A stretch of 64,000 nt of DNA from Anoxybacillus amylolyticus (GCF_001634285.1 NZ_CP015438.1:813501-877500); one strand, 5' to 3'. Shown: positions 16,690-25,676, counted from the first letter of the stretch. The notes: generated by a model not told the origin, from the letters alone. Made by a program: numbers and translations.

Positions 16690-17328
16690 TCACCTTCTTG
16701 TTTTTGTTATTGTAAGGACGTATACATTTTTAACATTCTCATCTGTTTTTAACACTCTCACAGTTTCATGCAATGTTGCCCCACTTGAGTATAAGTCGTC
16801 TACAACTAATATATTGACCAATTTTAAAAATCTTTTTTTTCGCACAATCGAACCTGATATTTCTGATTTATCAAATTTATTTAGATTTTTTGCTTGTGCA
16901 GTATTTGTTTTTTCTAATATGTCATTATATGAAGGTACACGTAAATAGTCTGCAATCTGTTTACTTAGTTCAAAAACAGGTTGAAATGTTCTGTTACGAT
17001 TAGATGGAGGAACAGGGAGGACTACATCTACTTCCTTTACGGCATCCCAACGGGAAATAAATTGTGTGATCAGGCTCATTATTTCTGCTAACTTCTCCCT
17101 ATCTTGATTATACTTAAATTGATACAATAACTCACCTAAATAACTTCTAGTTGTTTGAAAACGATTGTGTCCCCATTCATCAATACCGATGAACTCGCTC
17201 GCAATTGAATGATAATCTAAGGCATATCCTTCTTTCCAAATACCAATCAATCGAATAGGGTTGATTTTGTGCAACAAGGTTCCCTCCCACTTTCTCGCTT
17301 TGCATATTTCTTCGACAATAGCTATCAA
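16690..17328 (-). CDS. ComF-like phosphoribosyltransferase
   Basis: A 212-residue protein with the PRPP-binding motif ILVVDDLYSSGATL (about 174-187) and the upstream VVLPVPPSNRNRTFQPV segment typical of ComF/amidophosphoribosyltransferase-like type I PRTases. ComF's zinc-finger N-terminus is absent; the first 70 residues are unlike known domains. It forms a two-gene unit with the SLOG protein and is divergent from the restriction locus. It probably transfers or removes phosphoribosyl groups on a nucleotide or base. A role in DNA uptake (like ComF) or in nucleotide-based defence are both possible. Confidence 0.75.
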   Translation of the reverse strand: MIAIVEEICKARKWEGTLLHKINPIRLIGIWKEGYALDYHSIASEFIGIDEWGHNRFQTTRSYLGELLYQFKYNQDREKLAEIMSLITQFISRWDAVKEVDVVLPVPPSNRNRTFQPVFELSKQIADYLRVPSYNDILEKTNTAQAKNLNKFDKSEISGSIVRKKRFLKLVNILVVDDLYSSGATLHETVRVLKTDENVKNVYVLTITKTRR

Positions 17329-17415
17329 ATTCCTTGTATATTATTGTAAAAATATGCAAAATAAAATCGGAATTTTGCCTAGCGCTGTGGAAAAGCGCAA
17401 AAATCCAATGGGGTA

Positions 17416-17477
17416 ATCATTTATTTTATGAAAAATGATCACTTTTTGTTTTACACATCGCATGAACAAGTTATAAT
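17416..17477 (+). promoter_or_regulatory. Promoter of the type I R-M operon with an upstream inverted repeat
   Basis: TTTACA (17450-17455) and TATAAT (17472-17477), 16-base spacer, 30 bases before the hsdM start. Immediately upstream, ATCATTT (17416-17422) and AAATGAT (17433-17439) form an inverted repeat that could be an operator. Confidence 0.55.
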
Positions 17478-17506
17478 TAGATTTGGAAATAAAAAGGAGG
17501 TATACG

Positions 17507-18964
17507 ATGCTTACAGGTGAATTACGCAATAAAGTCGATAAAATATGGGAAACGTTTTGGACGGGAGGGATTACTAATCCGCTAACCGTCATTGAACAGT
17601 TTACCTATTTGTTGTTTATTAAAGGTCTTGATGAAGCAGAAACGTATCGTGAACAAGAAGCTGTTTTATTAGGAATTGATTTTGAACGAATGTTTCCAGA
17701 AGATAAACAACATCTTCGTTGGAGCAAATTTAAAAACTTAGAAGCGTCGCAAATGTACGACATTGTATCAAACGAAGTGTTCCCGTTTATTAAAAGTTTG
17801 CATGGCAATAAAAATTCAGCATACGCCAAATATATGAGCGATGCGATTTTTATGATTCCAACTCCGCAAATGCTTTCCAAAATCGTCGATGGCATTGATA
17901 ACATTCCAATGAAAGACCGCGATACGAAAGGGGATTTATACGAATATTTGCTGTCAAAAATTGCGACAGCGGGAACGAACGGTCAATTTCGTACGCCACG
18001 TCATATTATTAACATGATGGTCGAACTCATGAAACCAACACCGGAAGATATTATCGTCGATCCGGCGGCCGGTTCTGCAGGTTTCTTAGTAGCGGCAGGA
18101 GAATATTTGCGTAAACATCGCAACGACTTATTTCTCGTACAAGGCTTAAAGGAACATTTTAATAATCATATGTTCCACGGATTTGATATGGACCGTACAA
18201 TGTTGCGTATCGGGGCAATGAACATGATGCTGCATGGTATTGAAAACCCGAATATTGAGTATCGCGATTCGTTGTCTGAACAAAACAAAGATAAAGACAA
18301 ATACACCCTTGTCCTTGCCAATCCGCCTTTTAAAGGTTCATTAGATTATGATGCAGTTTCAAATGATTTGTTAAAAGTTGTAAAGACAAAGAAAACCGAG
18401 CTTTTATTTTTGGCGTTATTTTTACGCATTTTAAAAACGGGCGGGCGTTGCGCCTGCATCGTACCAGACGGGGTGCTGTTCGGAAGCTCAACCGCACATA
18501 AAGCAATTCGTAAAGAAATCGTCGAAAACCATAAACTTGAAGCAATTATTTCGATGCCAAGCGGCGTGTTTAAACCGTACGCCGGTGTTTCGACAGCGAT
18601 TATGATTTTTACGAAAACAGGCGTTGGTGGGACAGACAACGTTTGGTTTTACGATATGAAAGCCGATGACTACTCATTGGACGACAAGCGCAATCCGGTA
18701 GAAGAAAACGACATTCCAGACATTATCGAGCGCTTCCATAACCGTGAAGCGGAAAAGGAACGAAAACGGACAGAGCAATCGTTTTTCGTGCCGGTGGAAG
18801 AAATTCGTGAAAACGACTATGACTTATCGATTAACAAGTACAAAGAGATTGAGTATGAAGAAGTCGAGTACGAACCACCGACCGTCATCTTAGAACGAGT
18901 TGAAATGTTGGAGAAAGATATTGTGCAAGGATTGAAAGAGTTGAAAGAAATGATTAGAGGGTAG
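17507..18964 (+). CDS. hsdM: Type I restriction-modification DNA methyltransferase subunit HsdM
   Basis: A 485-residue N6-adenine methyltransferase. The HsdM N-terminal helical domain (FTYLLFIKGLDEAE) spans residues about 5-130; the SAM motif region DPAAGSAGFLV lies near 186; the catalytic motif NPPF (LANPPFKGS) near 277 identifies an adenine-N6 enzyme. ATG 17507 has AAAAAGGAGG upstream. With HsdS it would methylate the target sequence; with HsdR it would cleave unmodified DNA. Its partner hsdS is disrupted by an ISL3 insertion, 10 bases downstream of this gene at its start. Confidence 0.95.
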   Translation: MLTGELRNKVDKIWETFWTGGITNPLTVIEQFTYLLFIKGLDEAETYREQEAVLLGIDFERMFPEDKQHLRWSKFKNLEASQMYDIVSNEVFPFIKSLHGNKNSAYAKYMSDAIFMIPTPQMLSKIVDGIDNIPMKDRDTKGDLYEYLLSKIATAGTNGQFRTPRHIINMMVELMKPTPEDIIVDPAAGSAGFLVAAGEYLRKHRNDLFLVQGLKEHFNNHMFHGFDMDRTMLRIGAMNMMLHGIENPNIEYRDSLSEQNKDKDKYTLVLANPPFKGSLDYDAVSNDLLKVVKTKKTELLFLALFLRILKTGGRCACIVPDGVLFGSSTAHKAIRKEIVENHKLEAIISMPSGVFKPYAGVSTAIMIFTKTGVGGTDNVWFYDMKADDYSLDDKRNPVEENDIPDIIERFHNREAEKERKRTEQSFFVPVEEIRENDYDLSINKYKEIEYEEVEYEPPTVILERVEMLEKDIVQGLKELKEMIRG

Positions 18965-19622
18965 TGAAATTTTATGTCTTTTAGATATGTAAAACTAGGT
19001 AGTTTATTTAATATTACATCTGGTGGTACTCCTTCTAGGAAAAATAAGGATTACTATGAAAATGGAGATATTCCTTGGGTGAAAACAGGGGATTTAAAGA
19101 ATATGTATTTATCTGATGTGGATGAGTATATAACTCAACAAGCGCTGAACGAATCCTCAGCTAAACTGTTTCCAAAAGGTACTGTACTTATTGCGATGTA
19201 TGGTGCTACCATAGGAAATTGCTCAATACTCTCAATAGATGCGGCTACTAATCAGGCTTGTGCAGCATTTAAACCTAACAATAAAATTATTCCAGAATTT
19301 TTATACTATTATCTAATGAGTATTAAAGAAAGACTAATTTCATTGGCAGTTGGTGGTGCTCAACCTAACATTTCTATTAGTATCCTTAAGAATATTGAAA
19401 TCCCTTTATTAACAATAAATGAACAAAAACGAATGGTTTCGATTTTGAATAAGTCTAGGGAATTAATCGACAAACGAAAAGCCCAAATTGAAGCGTTAGA
19501 CGAGTTAACGCAAAGTGTGTTTTTGGAGATGTTTGGGGATTTAAAATCTAACCCAAAAGGTTGGAAAAAGGTTCAACTCTCTGAGTTAGTTCAAGTCGAT
19601 GCTAATTTAGTTAGTGATATCG

Positions 19623-19630
19623 AAAATTAT
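19623..19630. repeat. Left 8-bp target-site duplication of ISL3 copy 1
   Basis: AAAATTAT, repeated exactly at 20966-20973 on the other side of the element. Confidence 0.95.
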
Positions 19631-19664
19631 GGTTCATCACCAAAAGATGTACTTGCCCCTGCCA

Positions 19665-20837
19665 TTAAAGTATGTTAGCTGTTTCTAACCGAACCCGCAA
19701 TGCAAAACGTTGGATATTTCTGTATCCGTATCCTCGACGTTTAATCAGCTTGATCTTGTTATTCGTTCCCTCCATTTTCCCATTCGAATAAGGCGATAAA
19801 ATGCACGATATGATTTCGTCTGTTCGTTTGACGAGTGATTTTGCGATGGCACGCACAACCGAACAAGGACAAAACGAATACCGATGAATCCAAGCCTCCA
19901 AACGTCGTTTCGCCTGTTGCACGTCTTTGCTTTTGGACACATAGCGAAAATGTTGGAGCGATTGGTAGACAGACTTTAAGTAATCGCTTTCATTACACCA
20001 TTCTCGTACAATTTGACGTTCTTCCTCTATAAGCTTCTCTGGACATTGGCTCAATAAACGACAAACGTAACGAACATTTCCATGTTTCTTGCCTCCTTTG
20101 TCTAAATATTTGCGACAACGCTCTAAAGCATCTGTAAACAGCTGAATGACATGGAAATAATCGACCACATGTGTCGCCTCTGGGCAAATCCCTTGAATCG
20201 CTTTTTTCATCGCTGGAGCCAAATCGCTCACGACATACTGAACAGAACCAGACACATGAGCCAACGCACGTCCAATGGCTTCCTCGTTCTTTCCTGCTTC
20301 AATGGCATACACTTCTCCCGTTTCGGCATCCATGATCGTCACTCCGTAGTCATGCCCTTTTCGAAAAGCAAACTCATCGACACAAACCGCCTTTGGTTGG
20401 ATTTCATTCGATAGGAAGGAAGGGGCATGAGTATAAAACCAACGTTCAACGGTCGTGTAAGGAAGCTTGAGCATACGAGCCACTGCCTGAATGGATGTTC
20501 CGATGCAAGATTGCGCGACCCATTGCTGAAAAGCATCCGTCGCCACACTTCGAGGAGCGATGGCTGGATAAGACGTGCTGAATGTCATGCCACACGTACC
20601 ACAACGTCTGCGCTCTACAGGAAGTTCAATCCAAAAAATTCCGATTCGCTGAGCATAGCCATGCATCCATTGCTTCTTTTTGCATGTCATTTTGATCGTG
20701 CGCTTCAAGCAGACAGGACATAACGGGCATTGTTCGGGCAGAGAAAGTTCGAAAATCCAACGTTCTTCTTCTTTTCGTACCTTTTGAATCAAAACATCTG
20801 GTAAATCGATGAGTTCTTTGATAAACTGAGAGTACAT
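19665..20837 (-). CDS. ISL3-family transposase, copy 1
   Basis: A 390-residue transposase. The N-terminal zinc-finger-like cysteines (CPLCPVC, RRRCGTCG) are typical of the ISL3 family, followed by a helix-turn-helix segment (SIQAVARMLKLPYTTVERW) and the DDE catalytic core (CVDEFAFRKG; VVSDLAPAMK; and the late glutamate region GKMEGTNNKIKLIKRRGYG). ATG 20837 is chosen because GGAGG sits 8 bases upstream. A longer frame to 20924 exists without a good ribosome site. Thr in DYGVTIMD here is Ala in copy 2. The ribosome site lies inside an inverted repeat. Confidence 0.93.
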   Translation of the reverse strand: MYSQFIKELIDLPDVLIQKVRKEEERWIFELSLPEQCPLCPVCLKRTIKMTCKKKQWMHGYAQRIGIFWIELPVERRRCGTCGMTFSTSYPAIAPRSVATDAFQQWVAQSCIGTSIQAVARMLKLPYTTVERWFYTHAPSFLSNEIQPKAVCVDEFAFRKGHDYGVTIMDAETGEVYAIEAGKNEEAIGRALAHVSGSVQYVVSDLAPAMKKAIQGICPEATHVVDYFHVIQLFTDALERCRKYLDKGGKKHGNVRYVCRLLSQCPEKLIEEERQIVREWCNESDYLKSVYQSLQHFRYVSKSKDVQQAKRRLEAWIHRYSFCPCSVVRAIAKSLVKRTDEIISCILSPYSNGKMEGTNNKIKLIKRRGYGYRNIQRFALRVRLETANIL

Positions 20838-20895
20838 GCGAATTTTCCTCCAATGGTTTGGTTTGGTCACCTTTACCATACAGGAAAATTCGCAT
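20836..20895 (-). promoter_or_regulatory. Inverted repeat covering the transposase ribosome site, copy 1
   Basis: ATGCGAATTTTCCT (20836-20849) and AGGAAAATTCGCAT (20882-20895) are perfectly complementary over 14 bp. In RNA starting upstream of both arms the hairpin buries most of the start codon and part of GGAGG. RNA that starts inside the loop would be translatable. Confidence 0.8.
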
Positions 20896-20965
20896 TTTTT
20901 GTACCCTCTATTTTCTCTATGCACACCTATCTTAAATGATCAAGTACAACTTGTGGTGAAGAGCC

Positions 20966-20973
20966 AAAATTAT
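20966..20973. repeat. Right 8-bp target-site duplication of ISL3 copy 1
   Basis: AAAATTAT, identical to 19623-19630. Confidence 0.95.
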
Positions 20974-21509
20974 GCTGATTACCCTTTAATTGGAATAGAT
21001 AACATTGAAAAGAATACAGGAAATATTATTAATATAAAAACTGTAAGAGAGTGTGATATCAAAGGAAGCAAGTACTACTTTAATAGTGATCATATTATTT
21101 ATAGTAAAATCCGACCTTACTTGAATAAGGTAGCTTCCCCATCTTTTGAAGGACTATGTAGTACGGATGCCTATCCTTTGAAGATTAATAAAGAAAAAAC
21201 CAACAAGCAATTCATATTGAGTATATTGCGTTCAAAATACTTCGTTAATTATGCTATAAGGCAGAGTAAGGGAGCTAATATACCAAGGATAGATCAAAAA
21301 CAACTTTTGGATTACAAAACCATATTGCCAGACTTAAAGTTGCAAGATGAATTTGAGTATATAGTCGAACAAATAGATGCTCAAAAAGAAATCATGAGAA
21401 ATAGCTTAAAGGAGCTAGAGCACAACTTCCACTCCCTCATGCAACGGGCGTTTATGGGAGAGTTGTTCAACGATTAGTAAATTCGTGCTTGTCAAGGGAG
21501 GGGTATTTG

Positions 21510-24500
21510 TTGTTATCGAACTTTAGTTTTTTAATAGACAAGCCTCATTATGAAAGTTTTGCAAATGCGTGTGTAGAGGCGGAGAAAAGTTTGGTTGTGA
21601 GTCCAGCGACGTGTGCGATTTTGACGCGCCGGGCGCTGGAGCTTGCGGTGAAGTGGGTATATAGCTTTGATAGCGTGTTAAAAGTGCCGTATCAAGATAA
21701 CTTATCGAGCTTAATTCACGATCATGGGTTTATGGAGATTATTGATGAAGAGTTGTTGCCGCTGTTGCGTTACATTGTCAAACTGGGAAATGTCGCAGTT
21801 CATACAAATGCGATGATTACAAGGGAAGAAGCGATTCTTTCTTTGCATCATCTTCATCAATTTGTTTCTTGGATTGACTATTGTTATTCCGATGAATATA
21901 CCGCGACAGACTTTGATGAATCGCTCTTACAAATGGGAGAAGAAAAGCGTGAACGACCAGAAGAATTAAAAGATTTATACGAGCGGTTAAGCTCGAAAGA
22001 CAAACGTCTTGAAGAAATGATGAAAGAAAACGAAAAGCTTCGCGCCCTTCTCACCGCCAAAAGGGAAGAAAATACGAAAGAGTACGATTTCCAAGTCGAT
22101 GAGTTAAGTGAATACGAAACAAGAAAAAAATATATTGACCTCGAATTGAAACTGGCAGGGTGGGAGTTTAAAAAAGACGTTGTCGTTGAATATCCTGTCG
22201 TTGGTATGCCGAATCAAGAAGGGGTTGGCTACGTCGATTACGTCTTGTTTGGCAATAACGGCAAGCCGCTTGCGGTCATTGAAGCAAAACGTACGACCGT
22301 TGACCCTAACAAAGGAAAACAACAAGCAAAGTTATACGCCGACTGCATTGAAACGATGCACGGCCAACGTCCAATCATTTTTTACACAAACGGGTTTGAA
22401 ACGTATATTTGGGACGACCTTAACTATCCGGCGCGAAAAGTTTCTGGCTTTTACAATAAAGAAGAGCTAAGCTTACTTATTGACCGTCGAACGATGAAAA
22501 AGCCTTTCAAACACGTGCAAATCAATGAAAACATGATCAATCGCTACTATCAAAAAGAAGCGGTGTTAGCTGTATGCGATGCGCTTGAGAAAAAACAGCG
22601 TAAAGCATTGCTTGTCATGGCGACAGGAAGCGGAAAAACGCGAACAGCGATCGCGATTGTCGATGTGCTTACGCGCCATAATTGGGTAAAAAACATTTTA
22701 TTTTTAGCCGATCGGAAAGCGCTTGTGATGCAAGCGAAAAATAACTTCAGCCACCTGCTTCCGAATTTAACGTTTTGTAATTTGCTCGATAACAAAGACA
22801 ATCCAGAGGAAAGCCGCATGGTGTTTTCGACATATCCAACGATGATGAACGCGATTGACGAAGCGAAACGAAAAGACGGCAAACGGCTCTTTACAGTTGG
22901 GCATTTTGATTTAATTATCGTTGATGAATCCCATCGCAGTATTTATAAGAAGTACCGAGCGATTTTCGACTATTTTGATGCGATATTGCTTGGGCTGACC
23001 GCCACCCCAAAAGATGAAATTGACCGCAATACGTACGAAATATTTGATCTGGAAAACGGCGTGCCGACCTATGCCTATGAGTTAGATCAAGCGGTTCAAG
23101 ATGGCTATTTAGTCGATTATCGAACGATTGAAACAACGCTAAAGTTTCTCGAAGAGGGTATTCGTTACGATGACTTATCAGATGAAGAAAAAGAACGATA
23201 TGAAGAAACATTTGATGATGAAGTAGGCGAGGATATTGACAGTGCCGCGTTAAACGAATGGCTGTTTAATGACGATACGATTGATACGGTGCTGAGAGAT
23301 TTAATGGAAAAAGGAATTCGCGTCGAAGGCGGAGACAAACTCGGCAAAACGATTATTTTTGCGAAAAATCATCGCCATGCGGAACGGATTGTGGAGCGCT
23401 TTGATCGATTGTATCCTGAATATAAAGGCGGCTTTGCGCGCGTCATTGATTATAGTGTAAATTATTACCAAACATTAATCGATGATTTTTCCGACCGTAA
23501 CAAATTGCCGCAAATTGCCGTATCGGTTGATATGCTTGACACAGGTATTGATATCCCAGAAGTTGTGAATCTCATCTTTTTCAAAAAGGTGCGCTCCAAA
23601 TCAAAGTTTTGGCAAATGATTGGGCGCGGCACTCGTTTATGTAAAGATTTATTAGGAATCGGTCAAGATAAAACGCATTTTCTTATTTTCGATTATTGTG
23701 GGAACTTTGAGTTTTTTCGCCAAAATCCAAAAGGAATCGACAGAGAAATAGGCGAAAGTCTAACGGAGCGTTTATTTAACGCCAAAGTTGAAATGATTAA
23801 AGAGCTCCAGCATGTGCGTTATCAAGACGAAGAGTACATTGCTTATCGTAACGAATTAATTGATGATGTGCTTGCGCAAATGAAGAAATTAAACGAAGAG
23901 AGCTTCCGCGTACGCCAGTGCATTCAATATGTGCATAAGTTTAAAAACCGCACGAATTGGGATTCGTTGACGGTGATGGATGTAAATGAGCTTCAACAAT
24001 ATATTGCGCCGCTGATTGTTCCGCTTAACGACGACGAGTTTGCGAAACGATTTGATTTACTTATGTATACGATTGAATTAGCAAAACTTCAAACGAAAAA
24101 TGCAACAAAGCCGATTCGCAGCGTTGTTCGTACTGCGGAGGAACTAGCGAAACTTGGTTCCATTCCACAAGTAGCAGAACAAAAGTATATCATCGAAAAG
24201 GTGCAGACGGAAGAGTTTTGGAAAGAGGCAGATCTTTTTGAATTAGAAGCTGTTCGCGAAGCGTTGCGTGAATTAGTGAAATTTCTTGAACGAGAAACAA
24301 GAAAAATTTACTACACGAATTTTAAAGATCAAGTATTGGAAGTGAAAGAAAACGGTTCGATGTTAGAAGTAAATGACTTAAAAAATTATCGCAAAAAAGT
24401 CGAGCATTACCTTCATGAACATCGTGACCAGCTAGCAATTTACAAATTGCGTCATAATAAAAAGTTAACGGTGCAAGATTTGCGAATGTTAGAACACATT

Positions 24501-24851
24501 CTTTGGAACAAACTCGGGACAAAAGAAGATTATGAAAAAGAATTTGGAAATACGCCAATTATGAAACTTGTACGCAAAACGGTTGGACTTGACCCCCAAG
24601 TAGCAAACGAAGCGTTTTCGGAATTTTTATCAAACGAACGGCTAAACATTCACCAAAGTCGCTTTGTTAAACATATTGTGGACTACTTTGTAAAAAATGG
24701 TGTGATGGACAAAAAAGTACTACAAGAAGAACCGTTTAAAACTGTCGGAAGCATTGTAGATTTGTTTAAAGACAACTTAGACGATGCGCGTAAAATTATC
24801 AGCATTATTGATGAAATTAACCGAAATTCAGAAGAGATTGTAGGGGCGTAA
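21510..24851 (+). CDS. hsdR: Type I restriction endonuclease subunit HsdR
   Basis: About 1113 residues. N-terminal DUF4145-like helical domain (about 1-130), then a coiled segment, the HsdR nuclease region (VIEAKRT near residue 252, the E-x-K of the PD-(D/E)XK site with an upstream Asp in YVDYVLFG), a Walker A MATGSGKTRTA near 370, DEAD-type DESHRS near 477, and helicase motif VI (QMIGRGTRLC near 700). It translocates and cuts unmethylated DNA in complex with HsdM and HsdS. The start is chosen as TTG 21510, 6 bases after AAGGGAGGGG; the frame is open upstream to 21489. The gene is intact although hsdS is broken. Confidence 0.93.
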   Translation: MLSNFSFLIDKPHYESFANACVEAEKSLVVSPATCAILTRRALELAVKWVYSFDSVLKVPYQDNLSSLIHDHGFMEIIDEELLPLLRYIVKLGNVAVHTNAMITREEAILSLHHLHQFVSWIDYCYSDEYTATDFDESLLQMGEEKRERPEELKDLYERLSSKDKRLEEMMKENEKLRALLTAKREENTKEYDFQVDELSEYETRKKYIDLELKLAGWEFKKDVVVEYPVVGMPNQEGVGYVDYVLFGNNGKPLAVIEAKRTTVDPNKGKQQAKLYADCIETMHGQRPIIFYTNGFETYIWDDLNYPARKVSGFYNKEELSLLIDRRTMKKPFKHVQINENMINRYYQKEAVLAVCDALEKKQRKALLVMATGSGKTRTAIAIVDVLTRHNWVKNILFLADRKALVMQAKNNFSHLLPNLTFCNLLDNKDNPEESRMVFSTYPTMMNAIDEAKRKDGKRLFTVGHFDLIIVDESHRSIYKKYRAIFDYFDAILLGLTATPKDEIDRNTYEIFDLENGVPTYAYELDQAVQDGYLVDYRTIETTLKFLEEGIRYDDLSDEEKERYEETFDDEVGEDIDSAALNEWLFNDDTIDTVLRDLMEKGIRVEGGDKLGKTIIFAKNHRHAERIVERFDRLYPEYKGGFARVIDYSVNYYQTLIDDFSDRNKLPQIAVSVDMLDTGIDIPEVVNLIFFKKVRSKSKFWQMIGRGTRLCKDLLGIGQDKTHFLIFDYCGNFEFFRQNPKGIDREIGESLTERLFNAKVEMIKELQHVRYQDEEYIAYRNELIDDVLAQMKKLNEESFRVRQCIQYVHKFKNRTNWDSLTVMDVNELQQYIAPLIVPLNDDEFAKRFDLLMYTIELAKLQTKNATKPIRSVVRTAEELAKLGSIPQVAEQKYIIEKVQTEEFWKEADLFELEAVREALRELVKFLERETRKIYYTNFKDQVLEVKENGSMLEVNDLKNYRKKVEHYLHEHRDQLAIYKLRHNKKLTVQDLRMLEHILWNKLGTKEDYEKEFGNTPIMKLVRKTVGLDPQVANEAFSEFLSNERLNIHQSRFVKHIVDYFVKNGVMDKKVLQEEPFKTVGSIVDLFKDNLDDARKIISIIDEINRNSEEIVGA

Positions 24852-24856
24852 TACAA

Positions 24857-24893
24857 AAACCCCAGAGAGCGCGCTATTTGTTCTCTGGGGGTT
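24857..24893. terminator. Bidirectional terminator after hsdR
   Basis: CCCCAGAGA/TCTCTGGGG stem between the convergent hsdR and the 78-residue gene. Confidence 0.8.
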
Positions 24894-24894
24894 A

Positions 24895-25131
24895 TCAAAA
24901 ACCTAAATGTCTTTCTAACGCCTCAATATCATCAGCATCAGTCAATATACTTAAAGCCCAATGATAAGGCGACTCGTGAAAGCCCATTGGGTCTTTCGCT
25001 AACGACCGAACAACATCTGACTTTTGAATAAGCTCTTTTGCTTCTGTTTCGCTTTTTCCAAATTCTTTTATCAGTTCACGTATAATGTGTTGAACCATTA
25101 TTTCGATGTCTTTTTGAATGATCATAGACAT
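24895..25131 (-). CDS. Small partner of the DUF3990 protein (putative antitoxin)
   Basis: A 78-residue helical acidic protein (MSMIIQKDIEIMVQHIIREL, later MGFHESPYHWALSILTDADD). Its ATG lies within the last 10 bases of the DUF3990 gene, with GGAGGTG as ribosome site, so the two are translationally coupled. I do not recognise the family with certainty; in many Firmicutes DUF3990 genes have a short partner such as DUF3791. An antitoxin or immunity role is inference from gene order and size. Confidence 0.6.
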   Translation of the reverse strand: MSMIIQKDIEIMVQHIIRELIKEFGKSETEAKELIQKSDVVRSLAKDPMGFHESPYHWALSILTDADDIEALERHLGF

Positions 25132-25676
25132 GTAATCACCTCCGAAATGTTTAAGAGCTGTATAGCCGTATTTGTGAGCACGGCTAGCTGATCTTTATCC
25201 TTATAAGCACGTATACTTTTATAATCTGCTGATTGTAACCCACCGTCCGCCACTAGCCCATAAATCCAATCATAGTCGCATGAAGAAAAAGAGTGATTTA
25301 CTTGTCTCATTCTCCATACAAAATGTTGCCATTGTTCATTCTCTTGATCGAAAATACGGTGTTTTAAATTTAACCAGTTATTTGCATTTTTAATCTTTAT
25401 TTTAAGTACAACAGGTTGAAAATCTTTTTTCATTCCAAGGAAATCCCTAATAGTAATTCCTTCTTTTTCAAGAGCATGCGGAATAGGAATAGGTCTTTCC
25501 TTTCTGCGCATTGCCCATTCTCGAGCTTGATTAAATTGAGTGGTTACATAAAAACCAGAACCGAAGTCTGTTCCCCCCTTACCTCTACGGTATATTTGAA
25601 TTCCATGTTTAACAATGATATCTGCATATAAACTAATTGTTCCGTGGTATAATGGTGAACAAGGATCATAATACAT
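25122..25676 (-). CDS. DUF3990-family ADP-ribosyltransferase-like protein (putative toxin)
   Basis: A 184-residue protein. LYHGTISLYADIIVKHGI at residues 9-26 and DFGSGFYVTTQFNQAREWA at about 37-55 match the DUF3990 pattern, related in fold to ADP-ribosyltransferases (H of YHG, the SGFYxT strand). The central part is charged, with HFVWRMRQVNHSF and a DYDWIYGLVADG segment; this last region sits where the fold's catalytic strand is expected. It ends in a 10-base overlap with the small partner gene. TATAAT at about 25715-25720 (minus) may be its -10. Enzyme activity and target are unknown. Confidence 0.7.
   Translation of the reverse strand: MYYDPCSPLYHGTISLYADIIVKHGIQIYRRGKGGTDFGSGFYVTTQFNQAREWAMRRKERPIPIPHALEKEGITIRDFLGMKKDFQPVVLKIKIKNANNWLNLKHRIFDQENEQWQHFVWRMRQVNHSFSSCDYDWIYGLVADGGLQSADYKSIRAYKDKDQLAVLTNTAIQLLNISEVITCL

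Larger units (their letters stand above)
19631..20965 (-). mobile_element. ISL3-family insertion sequence, copy 1 (1335 bp)
   Basis: The left end starts GGTTCATCACCAAAAGATG and the right end, read inward, GGCTCTTCACCACAAGTTG: imperfect terminal inverted repeats of about 24 bp. Boundaries are fixed by comparison with copy 2 at 46594-47928 (same sequence, different flanks) and by the 8-bp duplications. It encodes one transposase on the minus strand. One base differs from copy 2 (T at 20339, C at 47302). Confidence 0.96.
18974..21477 (+). pseudogene. hsdS: Type I R-M specificity subunit HsdS, split by an ISL3 insertion
   Basis: The left part (18974-19630, 219 codons) holds the first target-recognition domain and the central conserved helix (KRKAQIEALDELTQSVFLEM). 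The right part (20974-21477, 167 codons plus stop) holds the second recognition domain and the C-terminal helix ending FMGELFND. Joining 19630 to 20974 keeps one frame and yields 386 residues, a normal HsdS length. In the present state the left part continues 15 codons into the IS and ends at 19678, giving a 234-residue protein with one recognition domain. Its ribosome site is weak (GGGTAGTG, overlapping the end of hsdM). Loss of specificity of the full complex is expected, unless half-subunits assemble. Confidence 0.93.

Noticed and set aside
20836..21477. Independent gene on the + strand at the right end of ISL3 copy 1
   Set aside because: Its first 46 codons are IS and target-duplication sequence and have no ribosome site; the rest is the right half of hsdS.
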